Part shown: piece after piece, positions 8,253 to 17,243 of the stretch
Layout: each line of letters opens with the position of its first letter
Numbering within the stretch: position 1 is the first letter of the stretch
Origin: an uncultured bacterium
Lineage (GTDB): Bacteria > Bacillota_I > Bacilli_A > RF39 > UBA660
Length of the DNA stretch: 64,000 nt
NCBI GenBank assembly: GCA_946560065.1
Contig: CAMNUE010000007.1
Coordinates: forward strand, 1 to 64,000
Direction: 5' to 3'
The notes under the pieces: generated by a model
Seen by the model: only the letters and a program-made list of their open reading frames with translations
Told to the model about the DNA's origin: nothing
Database searches by the model: none
Translations under genes and position numbers: made by a program

Positions 8253-9505
8253 TATTTAAATTCAACTAACTTTTTCAAAGCTTCTTGTAATTGATTATCA
8301 TTATTATAATTTGGATTACTATAATAATCTTCACTCTGATTAATTTCTAAGTCAGGCTTTACACCTTTTTTATTAATTGATTTTCCCGTAGATGTTAACC
8401 ATTTCTGTGTTGTATATTTAATACTAGTTCCACTATTCAATCGCCTAGATTTTTGAACTGAACCTTTTCCATAAGAAGTTTCCCCAACTACAATAGACTT
8501 TTCATAATTTTCTTGAAATGTAGAAGCTAATATTTCTGATGCTGAAGCACTAGTTCCATTAATCAAAATTGCTACAGGATAATCTCTTTTTTCATTTGAT
8601 GATGAATAAATCTTCTTCTTAGAATTTTTTGATTGAATTTGATACAAAACTGTCTTCTTATCAAAAAACTTACTAAGTATTTCCTTAACCTGTGATAAAT
8701 GACCTCCTGGATTACTTCTAACATCTATAACTAAAGAATCAATCTTTTTCTTCTCCAATCTCTTTATCTCTTTATCAAACTGAGAAGCAGTATTAGCAGC
8801 AAAACTTGAAATACTAATATATCCTACAGCCTTACCATCATATTCAAAATCCTCACTTGTAACAGTCTTAATCTCTATAGTCTCTCTTGTTATTGTAAAA
8901 TTCTTCTCTTCACCATTTCTTTTCACTGTTAAAGTTACCTTTGTCTTAACCTCACCCCTAATAAGTTTAGTTAGTTCATCACCAAATACACCTTTAACAT
9001 CAACACCGTCTACAGATATAATCACATCATTTACTTCTAATCCAGCCTTATCTGCTGGACCATCTTTTTCAATTGCAATAACAGTATTATATTCATTTTC
9101 AAATTTTACAGTAACTCCAATACCTACAAAAGAACCATCAACAGTCTCATTAAAATCAATCGTCGTATCAGAATCCATATAGTTAGAGTGCGGATCTTCT
9201 AAAGAATCAATCATCCCCTTAATTGCGGCATCAGATAATTTTTCTTTATCAACATTATCATAGTAATCATCAACAATATCATTATAAGCAGTAATAATTT
9301 CGTGTAAATCTTCATCAGAATTATTTCTAGTATAAGTTATAATATATCCTACGATAATTCCGAATAAAATTGAAATAAAAATAATCACAATAACTTCTAA
9401 AATATTAAAAGAAGACTTAGAATTTGCATCTACTGCTAAATCACTTTTAGCATCTCTAATTGTCTTTCTAATTTTATCCTTCAATGGACTTTTCTTTCTT
9501 TTCAA
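8252..9505 (-). CDS. S41 family C-terminal processing protease (CtpA/CtpB-like)
   Basis: A membrane-anchored serine protease facing the cell surface. It has a basic N-terminus, one transmembrane helix (about residues 35-59), an N-terminal cap, a PDZ domain (about 117-195; GIGVTVKFE, GPADKAGLEVND) and the S41 catalytic domain. The Ser is in the NGTSASASEIL segment (near 315) and the Lys in SYGKGSVQ (near 345), the family's Ser-Lys dyad. The start is TTG with GAGGCGAT upstream. CtpB-type enzymes cut signalling proteins; the substrate here is unknown. The C-terminal part looks complete. Confidence 0.92.
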   Translation of the reverse strand: MKRKKSPLKDKIRKTIRDAKSDLAVDANSKSSFNILEVIVIIFISILFGIIVGYIITYTRNNSDEDLHEIITAYNDIVDDYYDNVDKEKLSDAAIKGMIDSLEDPHSNYMDSDTTIDFNETVDGSFVGIGVTVKFENEYNTVIAIEKDGPADKAGLEVNDVIISVDGVDVKGVFGDELTKLIRGEVKTKVTLTVKRNGEEKNFTITRETIEIKTVTSEDFEYDGKAVGYISISSFAANTASQFDKEIKRLEKKKIDSLVIDVRSNPGGHLSQVKEILSKFFDKKTVLYQIQSKNSKKKIYSSSNEKRDYPVAILINGTSASASEILASTFQENYEKSIVVGETSYGKGSVQKSRRLNSGTSIKYTTQKWLTSTGKSINKKGVKPDLEINQSEDYYSNPNYNNDNQLQEALKKLVEFK

Positions 9506-9580
9506 AAAATCGCCTCACTATCACATATTTAATCATATCACAATTGAATTACTTTTAGAACAACTCTCTAAAATCAAAAT

Positions 9581-9605
9581 AAAAAAAGACAGTAATTTGT
9601 CTTTA
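9581..9605 (-). terminator. Terminator after the 9603-10142 gene
   Basis: Minus strand AAAGACA / TGTCTTT stem with a 6-base loop followed by seven T residues. Confidence 0.75.
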
Positions 9606-10142
9606 TTGTAAATAATTAGTAATAGCTTCTTCACCTTCAATATATTCTACAGCTGTATTATTAGAAATCTTTATTAAAGTTGGACCATTAATTTTTAAAT
9701 CAGAAATAGTCGCTGGAGTTTTATTAGACTCTCCTCCTGTAGTATAAGCACTATTAAATGAATTTCCCATATTAACTGTATAAAGTTTCAAATGACCATC
9801 CTTTTGACTATACGTACTTACTAAACCACTATACGTACTAGAAATATCATCATCTGCCTTATCATAATACAATACCAAATACTCCCCATCACTCATTGAG
9901 AAACTTCTACCAACCATAATATCATCATAAGAAATACTAGCTTCCGCATTAGAATTATCATTACTATTATCCGAAGTAGTATCCTCACTATTTTTAGTAG
10001 TAATATATAAAGTTAATAAATAAAAGAAACATAAAAAACAAATTATTCCAAGTACTGCATAAAACTTATTTAATACACTACCATCAATTTTATTATTTAC
10101 CCTAGTTATTTCTTTTTTAGTTTTATTTTTTTTCTTTGCCAT
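9603..10142 (-). CDS. Membrane-anchored protein, possibly thioredoxin-fold without CxxC
   Basis: No firm family. A basic N-terminus precedes one transmembrane helix (about residues 27-48), an Asn/Ser/Asp-rich linker, then a domain of about 110 residues outside the membrane. YLVLYYDKADDD, LKLYTVNMG and GPTLIKISNN followed by EYIEGEEAITNYL resemble the strand order and the proline before strand 4 of thioredoxin-like proteins. There is no CxxC, so redox chemistry is not expected. The start is the ATG at 10142 with AGGTGAT upstream. A TGCTATAAT extended -10 box lies about 12 bases further up. Confidence 0.6.
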   Translation of the reverse strand: MAKKKNKTKKEITRVNNKIDGSVLNKFYAVLGIICFLCFFYLLTLYITTKNSEDTTSDNSNDNSNAEASISYDDIMVGRSFSMSDGEYLVLYYDKADDDISSTYSGLVSTYSQKDGHLKLYTVNMGNSFNSAYTTGGESNKTPATISDLKINGPTLIKISNNTAVEYIEGEEAITNYLQ

Positions 10143-10189
10143 AAAAATCACCTAAAGTAATTATAGCACAACTATCTAAATTAAGTCCA

Positions 10190-11185
10190 TTATTTCATTG
10201 AGACTATTCCTGTAATAGACTGCGCAACTTCAACCATCTCATCGTTTGTCATCACATCACTTGCCAAATAATACTCAATACCCGCGGAAGACCAAGATAA
10301 TGAATTTGTAGTCATTACTCCTAAAGTATCCATCAATTGAAATGGCTCTCCTGCTGAAGGAATAACTGTAAACTCATTAAGTACATCAATTGTTTCCTCA
10401 ACTAATACGAATGACTTCTCTCCATCATATGTCATTATAACCCTTTCACCATCATCTTTTTTAACTCTTTCTTCATCGATTAATTTCGTTCCAGTAGGTA
10501 AAAATAATGGATAAATAACATCTTCTAAATTGGCAGTTTCTTTTACTTCTTCCTCCACATTCTTTTTATCTATAATCTTATCAATATCAAAATAATCCTT
10601 AGCAAACTTAGAAGAATAATCGATTTTATCAAAAGTCATCTTCATATTAACCGTATCATTTTTATCATACACTGTAACTTTCTTAAGCTTTAATGATTTA
10701 TTCATCTCAATTTTTTGTTTTACCAAACTACTATTATTAGGATAATTGACCTTTGTACTAAAAATGTACTTTCCATCCTTAATTTCAAATTTTCTTTCTT
10801 CATCATTATTTATATCATTTATAATTGCATTTAATAAATATATTTGAGAATTCTTATATGGCCAATCACTTTGAAATTTAAAACTCTTATTAAGTGATGG
10901 AGTAATAACAAACACACCTTCATCATTTTTTAAAATTATTTGCGTATGATTATTACTAACATTAGTTAAAATAACTTTATAATAATCTTTCTTTTTGTAA
11001 CTTACTTTAACCTCATAATTATAAGTTTCATCGTTATTATTAATCTCTAAATTACCACTTAATTTATAACCACTACAATCATTAAATTTCTTTTCTAAAT
11101 CTTTCACAATATCTTTTTGACTAAGTTTTCCACAACCAGTTAAAACAAGACAAAACATTAAAAGTACCAATATAATTCTTTTCAT
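10190..11185 (-). CDS. Lipoprotein, LolA/GerS-like fold suspected
   Basis: The signal peptide ends in a clear lipobox (VLTGCG, Cys18), so it is lipid-anchored on the outer membrane face. The body (about residues 25-205) alternates short strands typical of LolA/GerS-type lipoproteins (YKLSGNLEI, YEVKVSYKKKDYYKVIL, NDEGVFVITPSLNKSFKF, LKKVTVYDKNDTVNMKMTFDKID). A second domain of about 110 residues follows. The family match is by pattern only. It has AGGAGTGG upstream and lies in its own transcription unit after the cdaR terminator. Confidence 0.65.
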   Translation of the reverse strand: MKRIILVLLMFCLVLTGCGKLSQKDIVKDLEKKFNDCSGYKLSGNLEINNNDETYNYEVKVSYKKKDYYKVILTNVSNNHTQIILKNDEGVFVITPSLNKSFKFQSDWPYKNSQIYLLNAIINDINNDEERKFEIKDGKYIFSTKVNYPNNSSLVKQKIEMNKSLKLKKVTVYDKNDTVNMKMTFDKIDYSSKFAKDYFDIDKIIDKKNVEEEVKETANLEDVIYPLFLPTGTKLIDEERVKKDDGERVIMTYDGEKSFVLVEETIDVLNEFTVIPSAGEPFQLMDTLGVMTTNSLSWSSAGIEYYLASDVMTNDEMVEVAQSITGIVSMK

Positions 11186-11234
11186 ATTCCACTCCTATCT
11201 ATTTAATAATATGAAATAAGAACTATAATATTCC

Positions 11235-11268
11235 AAAAAAAAGATGTATGAAATAACATACATCTTTA
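11235..11268 (-). terminator. Terminator of the cdaA-cdaR operon
   Basis: An 11-bp stem (AAAGATGTATG / CATACATCTTT) followed by eight T residues on the minus strand, just after the cdaR stop. Confidence 0.85.
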
Positions 11269-11271
11269 AAA

Positions 11272-12624
11272 TTACTTATTAGTAATACTTACTTTAACTT
11301 TCTTTGTTTTAGAAGCATATGAAAGTCTTAAATCAGTTCCTCTAACTTTTACTTCTACTTCTCTTTGACCAGCAGTAAATCCTTTCAAGTCAATGTAAGC
11401 AGTTATATCAGAAGCTTGTATATCCTTAATTATATCTTCACTACCACTAACAACAACAGTAACTTGTCTATCTTCTTCAGTTAATGCCTGTACCTTTAAG
11501 TTGCTATCTAAGTTCTCAGATACAACTGATACATTAGGTATTTCCTTACTTGAAGAATTAGCAACAGTAACTTTAACAGTCATTGTCTTAGAACTTAATT
11601 CAGTAATTCCTTTAGGTTTCTTCAAAGTAACATTAAACTCTTTATCACTTTCAAGTCCTTTTACATCAATTTCTACTTCAAAGTTCTCAATCTTTTCAAT
11701 TGCAGCTTCCTCTCCATAAACAGTAATCTTAGATAAACTTGTCTCCATTGATTGAATAGATTTTCCAAATGCTACATTACCTTTAGGAACAACCTTAATT
11801 GGAACTTCCTTACTTGGTGAAGTAATTGTTATATTAGCAGCAACAGTTTTAGGAACTATTTCAAGATCAACAATCTTACCATCATTATCATAAGCAACTA
11901 AAGGAATATCTTTAACAGTAATTTCCCCAGCCTTTGGATTTGGAATATTATTGACATCAACCAAAGCTTTTACAGTAGCTACTCTATCAAGTTTATATTG
12001 AGCACCCTTAATAATAACATCCGTTCTATCAATTTCAACATTACTAATATATAACTTGCTATCTAAACTATCTTGATGAAGAAGATCATAAGTTAAACTT
12101 CTATTTTCACTCTTCTTATCATAAATAGTAACCGTTACTTGTGATGGATCTAATTTATAATCCAATGATTTTAATCTTTGTGTATATTTTAACGTAACTT
12201 TATGGTTACCAGGTTTTAAACCAGTTAAGTCAACTGAAACTCCTTTAGATGGAGATTGTTTAGCCAAAAAGATATGCCTTTTTTGACCAATTAATGTAAT
12301 ATCAACACTTTTGGGTAAACCCTCAACTACATATGACTCTTCATTATAAACAGCAGTTACCGGTTGATTGTATAATATCTCAGCATATTGATCTATCATA
12401 ACATTTGATTCTTGATCAATAATAATAAATGTTCCAAAAGCCAGTAATAAACTAACAATCAATAAAGTAGATTTCTTACCAGCAATCCTATCAAAACTTT
12501 TTGCACTTCCCTTAAAGAAACTCATCACTTTTAGAATTATCTTAGTTATTGGAGTAATCAACCATTTATCGAAGAATAATCCTATAGGACGAAAGATTCT
12601 ACCTATTAACTTACCTATCTTCAT
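11272..12624 (-). CDS. cdaR: YbbR-domain regulator of diadenylate cyclase (CdaR)
   Basis: Partner of CdaA that modulates c-di-AMP synthesis. It has a transmembrane helix near the N-terminus (SKSFDRIAGKKS is followed by TLLIVSLLLAFGTFII), then about four YbbR repeats outside the membrane, each with strands such as VDLTGLKPGNHKVTLKY and AYIDLKGFTAGQREVEVKV. I use the ATG at 12624 (450 residues, GAGGAAG upstream), which overlaps cdaA by 14 bases. A longer reading to 12660 has no ribosome site. The usual third gene, glmM, is absent: a terminator follows directly. Confidence 0.92.
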   Translation of the reverse strand: MKIGKLIGRIFRPIGLFFDKWLITPITKIILKVMSFFKGSAKSFDRIAGKKSTLLIVSLLLAFGTFIIIDQESNVMIDQYAEILYNQPVTAVYNEESYVVEGLPKSVDITLIGQKRHIFLAKQSPSKGVSVDLTGLKPGNHKVTLKYTQRLKSLDYKLDPSQVTVTIYDKKSENRSLTYDLLHQDSLDSKLYISNVEIDRTDVIIKGAQYKLDRVATVKALVDVNNIPNPKAGEITVKDIPLVAYDNDGKIVDLEIVPKTVAANITITSPSKEVPIKVVPKGNVAFGKSIQSMETSLSKITVYGEEAAIEKIENFEVEIDVKGLESDKEFNVTLKKPKGITELSSKTMTVKVTVANSSSKEIPNVSVVSENLDSNLKVQALTEEDRQVTVVVSGSEDIIKDIQASDITAYIDLKGFTAGQREVEVKVRGTDLRLSYASKTKKVKVSITNK

Positions 12625-13444
12625 ATATCTCTTCCTCACTAACCATCTCATCTTCGTCATAATCTAAATCTTGCTTAGGTTTTAACTCATCAATTAACAT
12701 CATTCTAACATCATCAAGTGTTAAATTGTATAACATCTCTCCCTTTAATGCTATAGATACTCTACCAGTTTCTTCAGATACTACTATACAAATAGCATCA
12801 GTCTCTTCTGCCAAACCTAAAGCTGCTCTATGACGTGTACCTAGACGCCTATTTAATTTAGAACTATTACTTGTTGGAAAAACTGCTCCAGCACAAGTAA
12901 TTCTATCACCTTGAATAATTACCCCACCATCATGTAGAGGATTTCCTTCATAAAAAATTGCAATTAACAAATCACTTGTTAAATCAGCATACAATTTTTT
13001 AGCCTTATCAATATAATTTCCTAAACTTATATCACGTTCAATAACAATCAATGCACCGATTCTTTCTTTTCTTAAATAATCAATTGCATTAATCATTTCA
13101 TAAACCATATGCTCTCTTTCATCTACAGTCAACACTTTATGTCTACCAAGTAATTGACTCCTACCAAGTTGCTCAAGTATTGTTCTAATTTCAGGTTGAA
13201 ATATAATAATTAAAGCAACAGGTCCCCATTGAATAATATAATCAAGCAAATATCCAACAGTTATAAAATCAAACCAATCACTTACAAATTTAAGTATAAT
13301 TACAAATGCAACTCCCTTAAAAATTAATGAAAGTTTAACATTATTTTTAATATTTTTTAAAATAAAATAAAATATTAGCCATACTAAAGAAATATCCACT
13401 ATCTTTCTGACTATATTTAATATATCTGATAAAGTTACTACCAT
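12611..13444 (-). CDS. cdaA: Diadenylate cyclase CdaA
   Basis: It makes c-di-AMP from two ATP; the enzyme is membrane-bound and controls potassium and osmotic balance in Gram-positive bacteria. Three hydrophobic N-terminal segments (about residues 10-85) precede the DAC domain. The catalytic DGG (LHDGGVII, near 171) and the GTRHRAALG motif (near 204) are intact. Length (277) is normal. The ribosome site AAGGAG is good. The leader carries a perfect 9-bp hairpin (13480-13501). It is cotranscribed with cdaR. Confidence 0.96.
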   Translation of the reverse strand: MVVTLSDILNIVRKIVDISLVWLIFYFILKNIKNNVKLSLIFKGVAFVIILKFVSDWFDFITVGYLLDYIIQWGPVALIIIFQPEIRTILEQLGRSQLLGRHKVLTVDEREHMVYEMINAIDYLRKERIGALIVIERDISLGNYIDKAKKLYADLTSDLLIAIFYEGNPLHDGGVIIQGDRITCAGAVFPTSNSSKLNRRLGTRHRAALGLAEETDAICIVVSEETGRVSIALKGEMLYNLTLDDVRMMLIDELKPKQDLDYDEDEMVSEEEIYEDR

Positions 13445-13479
13445 TTCGTCATCTCCTTAAACATTAACCAATATACAGA

Positions 13480-13501
13480 ATTTTACTTCACAAAGTAAAA
13501 T
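13480..13501 (-). promoter_or_regulatory. Hairpin in the cdaA leader
   Basis: ATTTTACTT and AAGTAAAAT form a perfect 9-bp stem with a 4-base loop, between a TATAAT box (13528-13533) and the cdaA ribosome site. No T run follows, so it is not a terminator. Its role is unknown. Confidence 0.4.
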
Positions 13502-13604
13502 GTTCTTTTTTTTGAAACCCCTCAATCATTATAATGATAACATTTTCTAATAAATTTATCAACACGAAGAACAAAAGAAATTAAATTAAAATTTATCTCA
13601 GACA

Positions 13605-13648
13605 ATAAAAAAACATTAGATAAACTACTAACCATTTATCTAACATTT
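13605..13648 (-). terminator. Terminator after the TA-repeat gene
   Basis: A 14-bp stem (AAATGTTAGATAAA / TTTATCTAATGTTT) with a 10-base loop and a T run on the minus strand. Confidence 0.85.
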
Positions 13649-13653
13649 CTGAT

Positions 13654-14440
13654 TTAATTACTATTAATTATATTACCAAAGTCATAAAAACTTCCATCCG
13701 CCAAAGCACCAATTGTTGTACCATATCCTCCTCCACGTTCAATAGATACAGATACAGTATAAAATTTTACTACCTTACTAACACCAGTTAAAGACCCTTG
13801 CGTTTCAAAATGTTCACCAGTAATTCTACCATCTTGTGAATACTCATAAGTATAATTCATTTCATAATATGATGTATTACTACTATCAAACTTACAATTA
13901 AACATTGGCATATACTCAACAGTTCCATCACTCATTAAGAAAAACAATGTCATCCCAACTGAACTTTGTCCTAAACCACCAACAAAAGCTTCTTTTATAT
14001 CTTTATTAAAACCAGTTATTTGAAAATGCTCAGTTACTGGAGCCCATGCTGACGCAGTACTCAAAGGTCCAAACTTATTCCAATCAATACTTAAATCAAT
14101 ACTTCTTGAATCGGAATTAATATTCATAGAAAGACCATAATCACCTGCAACATCCACAGCACCTGAATACCTTTGACCATCATTTGAATTCAAACACTTT
14201 GATAAGTCCAAATCTTTAATCTCATCTTCAAAATCATATAACTCCTCTTTTTCGGGAACAACAGTTTTTTTCTTAGACTTATTTGACTCCTTAATCTCCT
14301 TTTCACTCGAAAAAATTACTCCCTTATCATAGGCAATATATAACCCCATCAAAATAATTATAATAACTAAAACAACTACTAAAATTATATATATATATAG
14401 CTTTATTAGTTTTCTTTTCTTTAACTTCTGCCTCTTCCAT
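13654..14440 (-). CDS. Single-pass membrane protein, frameshifted at a TA repeat
   Basis: Family not recognised. The long frame (13654-14352) codes for the end of a transmembrane helix (LMGLYIAYD), a charged linker and a beta-rich domain of about 170 residues with WNKFGPLSTASAW and SIERGGGYGTTIG. It has no well-placed start. An ATG at 14440 opens a second frame (MEEAEVKEKKTNKA) that would supply the normal cytoplasmic N-terminus. The two frames meet in a 13-base TATATA tract (14387-14399). One extra TA unit would join them and give an intact helix (YIYIILVVVLVIIIILMG). As sequenced the gene is out of frame: this could be phase variation, recent decay or a base-calling error. A strong terminator follows. 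Confidence 0.6.
14387..14399 (-). repeat. TA dinucleotide tract at the frameshift point
   Basis: Thirteen bases of uninterrupted TATATA within the coding region of the membrane protein at 13654-14440. It falls exactly where the reading frame changes, just before the transmembrane helix. Tracts of this kind are prone to slippage. Confidence 0.7.
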
Positions 14441-14613
14441 ATTCACAATTATTATCAATTAATATATTCTTATAAATTGATTTCCCCTCTCTATATCTCT
14501 ATCTACATTATATATTAATATTTAATTAGATAAAATAGTTAGTTAAACTATATGTACATTTTACACAATAATTTACATATATTTACAAAGTATAAAACAA
14601 AAAACTTACATAC

Positions 14614-14645
14614 AAAAAAAGAGTTTATCTTTTTAAAAACTCTTT
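14614..14645 (-). terminator. Terminator overlapping the 3' end of the first RNase R gene
   Basis: AAAAGAGTTT and AAACTCTTTT arms with a T run on the minus strand; the stem includes the stop codon. Confidence 0.7.
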
Positions 14646-16880
14646 TCTAGCTCTTTCATTTTTAGCAATATGCTTGACATATTGATTTGAATCCTCAGAA
14701 TTTTGAATATAATTTTCCTCTATTTTAGAAACAACTTTAAAATCAATTGTCTTATTCTCTTTGTTTGCATCAACTACTCTAACAAGTAATCTATCACCTA
14801 TATAATAATTTTCACTATTATCCATTGAAACTAAACTAAATGTTTCTGCATTATAAACGTAGTCTCCATTCAAATTTCTCAATCTAACTTTTCCTTCTAC
14901 CATATTATCAAGTTGTACTTGAATACCACGTTGACTAAGTCCAATAACAGTTCCTTCAAACTCTTCTCCAATATGTTTACTCATATATTCACTACATCGC
15001 ATATAAAGGGTTTGAGACTCAGCTTCATCCGCAATACGTTCCATTTTAGAAGTATGTTCTCCAATCTCTGGCAATTTTACTTCCCATTTTTTAGCATTCC
15101 TATGTGAATGTTCAGAATCAAAATAACAATCTTTAATAATACGATGAACAGTTAAATCAGGATATCTTCTAATTGGGGAAGTAAAATGACAATAATTCTC
15201 TTTTGCTAATCCACTATGTCCAATATTTTTAGGACTATATTTAGCACGAGCCATACACTTAACTAAGTTAGTTGAAAGTACTGAAGAAAGTCTACCTGTA
15301 TCTTTAATATGTTCTGCAAGTTCTTGCAATGCTTTCGGATTATAAACACAATCATCGGCATCATACTTATAGAATGGATAATTAACTGCGACAATTAACT
15401 TATAAAAGTCAATTAATCTTTCTTCATTAGGATGATCATGAACTCTATGTAAACAAGGTAACCCTAAATTAGTTAAATGTTTATCAACAGTTTCATTAGC
15501 AAGTAACATATACTCTTCGATTAAATTTTCTGCAACATCTTGAATTCTTACAGAAAAATCACTTACTTTTCCATCTTCCCCTAAAATTAATTTTAACTCA
15601 GGTCTATCAAATTCAACCGCACCATTCTTTAAACGATTACGACGAAGAACTAATGCTAGTTTACTAAGAGTTCTTAAAGTATTAGCATGCTCCTCATACT
15701 CAGAATCTACTTTTCCTTCCTTTAAAATGGCATTTACCTTTGTATAACTCATTTTTAATTGTGATTTAATAACTGTTGGTAAAATTTCATAATTAACAAC
15801 TTCACCATCTTTATTAACTTCCATAATACATGACATTGCTAGTCTCTCAACATATGGATTTAGTGAACAAATTCCATTAGACAATTCATGTGGAAACATT
15901 GGTATTACCTTACCAGCCAAATAATTACTTGTCCCTTTTCTAAAAGCATCTTTATCTAGAGGAGAATCCTTTGGTACATAATAAGAAACATCTGCAATAT
16001 GAACTCCAATCAAATAATTCCCGTTTTCTAAAACCTTACAACTTAAAGCATCATCAATATCTTTTGTATCTTCTCCATCAATTGTAAATATTTCCCAAGA
16101 AGTTAAATCACTTCTTCCAACTTTATCTATATCCCTAACAGACACTGGAATTTCTTTAACCTGTTCTAATGACTCCTTACTAAATTGATCATCTATTCCA
16201 CACTTAAATGCTTCCCATAAAATATCTTCATCAGGATCATCTTTATGATTAAAAACTCTAGCAATTTCTCCAACATAGAAATTATCTCCTGTTTGTTCTT
16301 TCAAAGTAACAGCAACCTTTTGTCCTTCAATAGCTTCTCCTTCTAAAGCAATAGTAAGAACTTGTTTCTTCTTATCAATTGGTCTTACAAAGTAACTTTT
16401 ACCCATTCTATAAACTTCACCCATAATAGTTTCTAGATTACGTTCAAGAATTCTCTCAACCTTAGGTTCTATGTTCTTACCACCAATATCAATTAAAACA
16501 ATATCCCCATCTATTGCACCATTTGAATTAGCTCTAACAACACTATAGTATTCATTATTAACAATATGGTTACCATCCTTAGTAACATAATCAGTAGTAA
16601 CTAAGACATTTCCATCTCCTCTTTTATTCCCGTGAAAGCGCCCCCTTCTAAAAGAAGTTTTAAGAATAGAAATATAATTTTCTTTAGGTGTCACAATATA
16701 TTCTAGCTTTTTAACACCGTCATCAATAATTTTATCTATTTCATTTTTATCAGAAGATGACAACCCCAAATACTCAGGATTATCCTTCAAAATTAACGTT
16801 TCTACTTTTTGATGAATTTTATCTTTATCAATAGCTTTCTTTGATTTTTTCATTACTAAATCAACATATTCCTTCAACAT
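14625..16880 (-). CDS. RNase R family 3'-5' exoribonuclease (first copy)
   Basis: A processive exoribonuclease of the RNase II/R family, acting on structured RNA in the cytoplasm. Two cold-shock-like OB segments precede the RNB catalytic domain (about residues 255-580), whose acidic motif DTKDIDDALS (near 277) and HFTSPIRRYPD are intact. An S1 domain (about 640-720) ends the protein. The N-terminal region differs from the helix-turn-helix seen in typical RNase R and in the second copy at 39670-41784. GGGGGAA precedes the ATG. It is probably monocistronic, with its own terminator. Confidence 0.93.
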   Translation of the reverse strand: MLKEYVDLVMKKSKKAIDKDKIHQKVETLILKDNPEYLGLSSSDKNEIDKIIDDGVKKLEYIVTPKENYISILKTSFRRGRFHGNKRGDGNVLVTTDYVTKDGNHIVNNEYYSVVRANSNGAIDGDIVLIDIGGKNIEPKVERILERNLETIMGEVYRMGKSYFVRPIDKKKQVLTIALEGEAIEGQKVAVTLKEQTGDNFYVGEIARVFNHKDDPDEDILWEAFKCGIDDQFSKESLEQVKEIPVSVRDIDKVGRSDLTSWEIFTIDGEDTKDIDDALSCKVLENGNYLIGVHIADVSYYVPKDSPLDKDAFRKGTSNYLAGKVIPMFPHELSNGICSLNPYVERLAMSCIMEVNKDGEVVNYEILPTVIKSQLKMSYTKVNAILKEGKVDSEYEEHANTLRTLSKLALVLRRNRLKNGAVEFDRPELKLILGEDGKVSDFSVRIQDVAENLIEEYMLLANETVDKHLTNLGLPCLHRVHDHPNEERLIDFYKLIVAVNYPFYKYDADDCVYNPKALQELAEHIKDTGRLSSVLSTNLVKCMARAKYSPKNIGHSGLAKENYCHFTSPIRRYPDLTVHRIIKDCYFDSEHSHRNAKKWEVKLPEIGEHTSKMERIADEAESQTLYMRCSEYMSKHIGEEFEGTVIGLSQRGIQVQLDNMVEGKVRLRNLNGDYVYNAETFSLVSMDNSENYYIGDRLLVRVVDANKENKTIDFKVVSKIEENYIQNSEDSNQYVKHIAKNERARKEFLKR

Positions 16881-16920
16881 GATTCCCCCTAACTACAATT
16901 AACTTAACATAAAAATAGAT

Positions 16921-16947
16921 AAAAAAAAAGACTTTTAAAGTAAAGTC
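16921..16947 (-). terminator. Terminator after the DUF378 gene
   Basis: Minus strand GACTTT / AAAGTC stem with nine T residues after it. Confidence 0.65.
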
Positions 16948-16964
16948 GCTATAACTTTTCTTTA

Positions 16965-17171
16965 TTAGTCTTTACTAAACTCAATATGGCTAAGTAATAT
17001 ACCAATATTAACTAAACCACAAATTCCTACTAAAGTATAAACAACTCTAGTAAAGAAAGCTTTAGTTCCAAATAACATTGCAACTAAGTCAAAATCTAAA
17101 ATACCTATTAATCCCCAATTAACTGCACCAATAATTGTAATAATTAATAATATCTTTTGAACAGTTTCCAT
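16965..17171 (-). CDS. DUF378 (YuzA-like) small membrane protein
   Basis: A 68-residue protein with two hydrophobic segments (about residues 4-28 and 40-58). IIGAVNWGLIGILDFDLVAMLFG followed by LVGICGLVNI is the DUF378 signature; I give it by the parts GAVNWGLIG and VGICGL. The function is unknown. The ATG at 17171 has a GGAGG ribosome site; a longer frame to 17201 does not. Confidence 0.88.
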   Translation of the reverse strand: METVQKILLIITIIGAVNWGLIGILDFDLVAMLFGTKAFFTRVVYTLVGICGLVNIGILLSHIEFSKD

Positions 17172-17217
17172 ATTATTACCTCCTATAAATATCTTGTCCA
17201 AAGTATTAAATATTATA

Positions 17218-17243
17218 CAAAAAAACTAGAGCAAAACTCTAGT
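17218..17243 (-). terminator. Terminator after the NlpC/P60 hydrolase gene
   Basis: AAACTAGAG and CTCTAGTTT arms with a 5-base loop and seven T residues on the minus strand. Confidence 0.85.
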
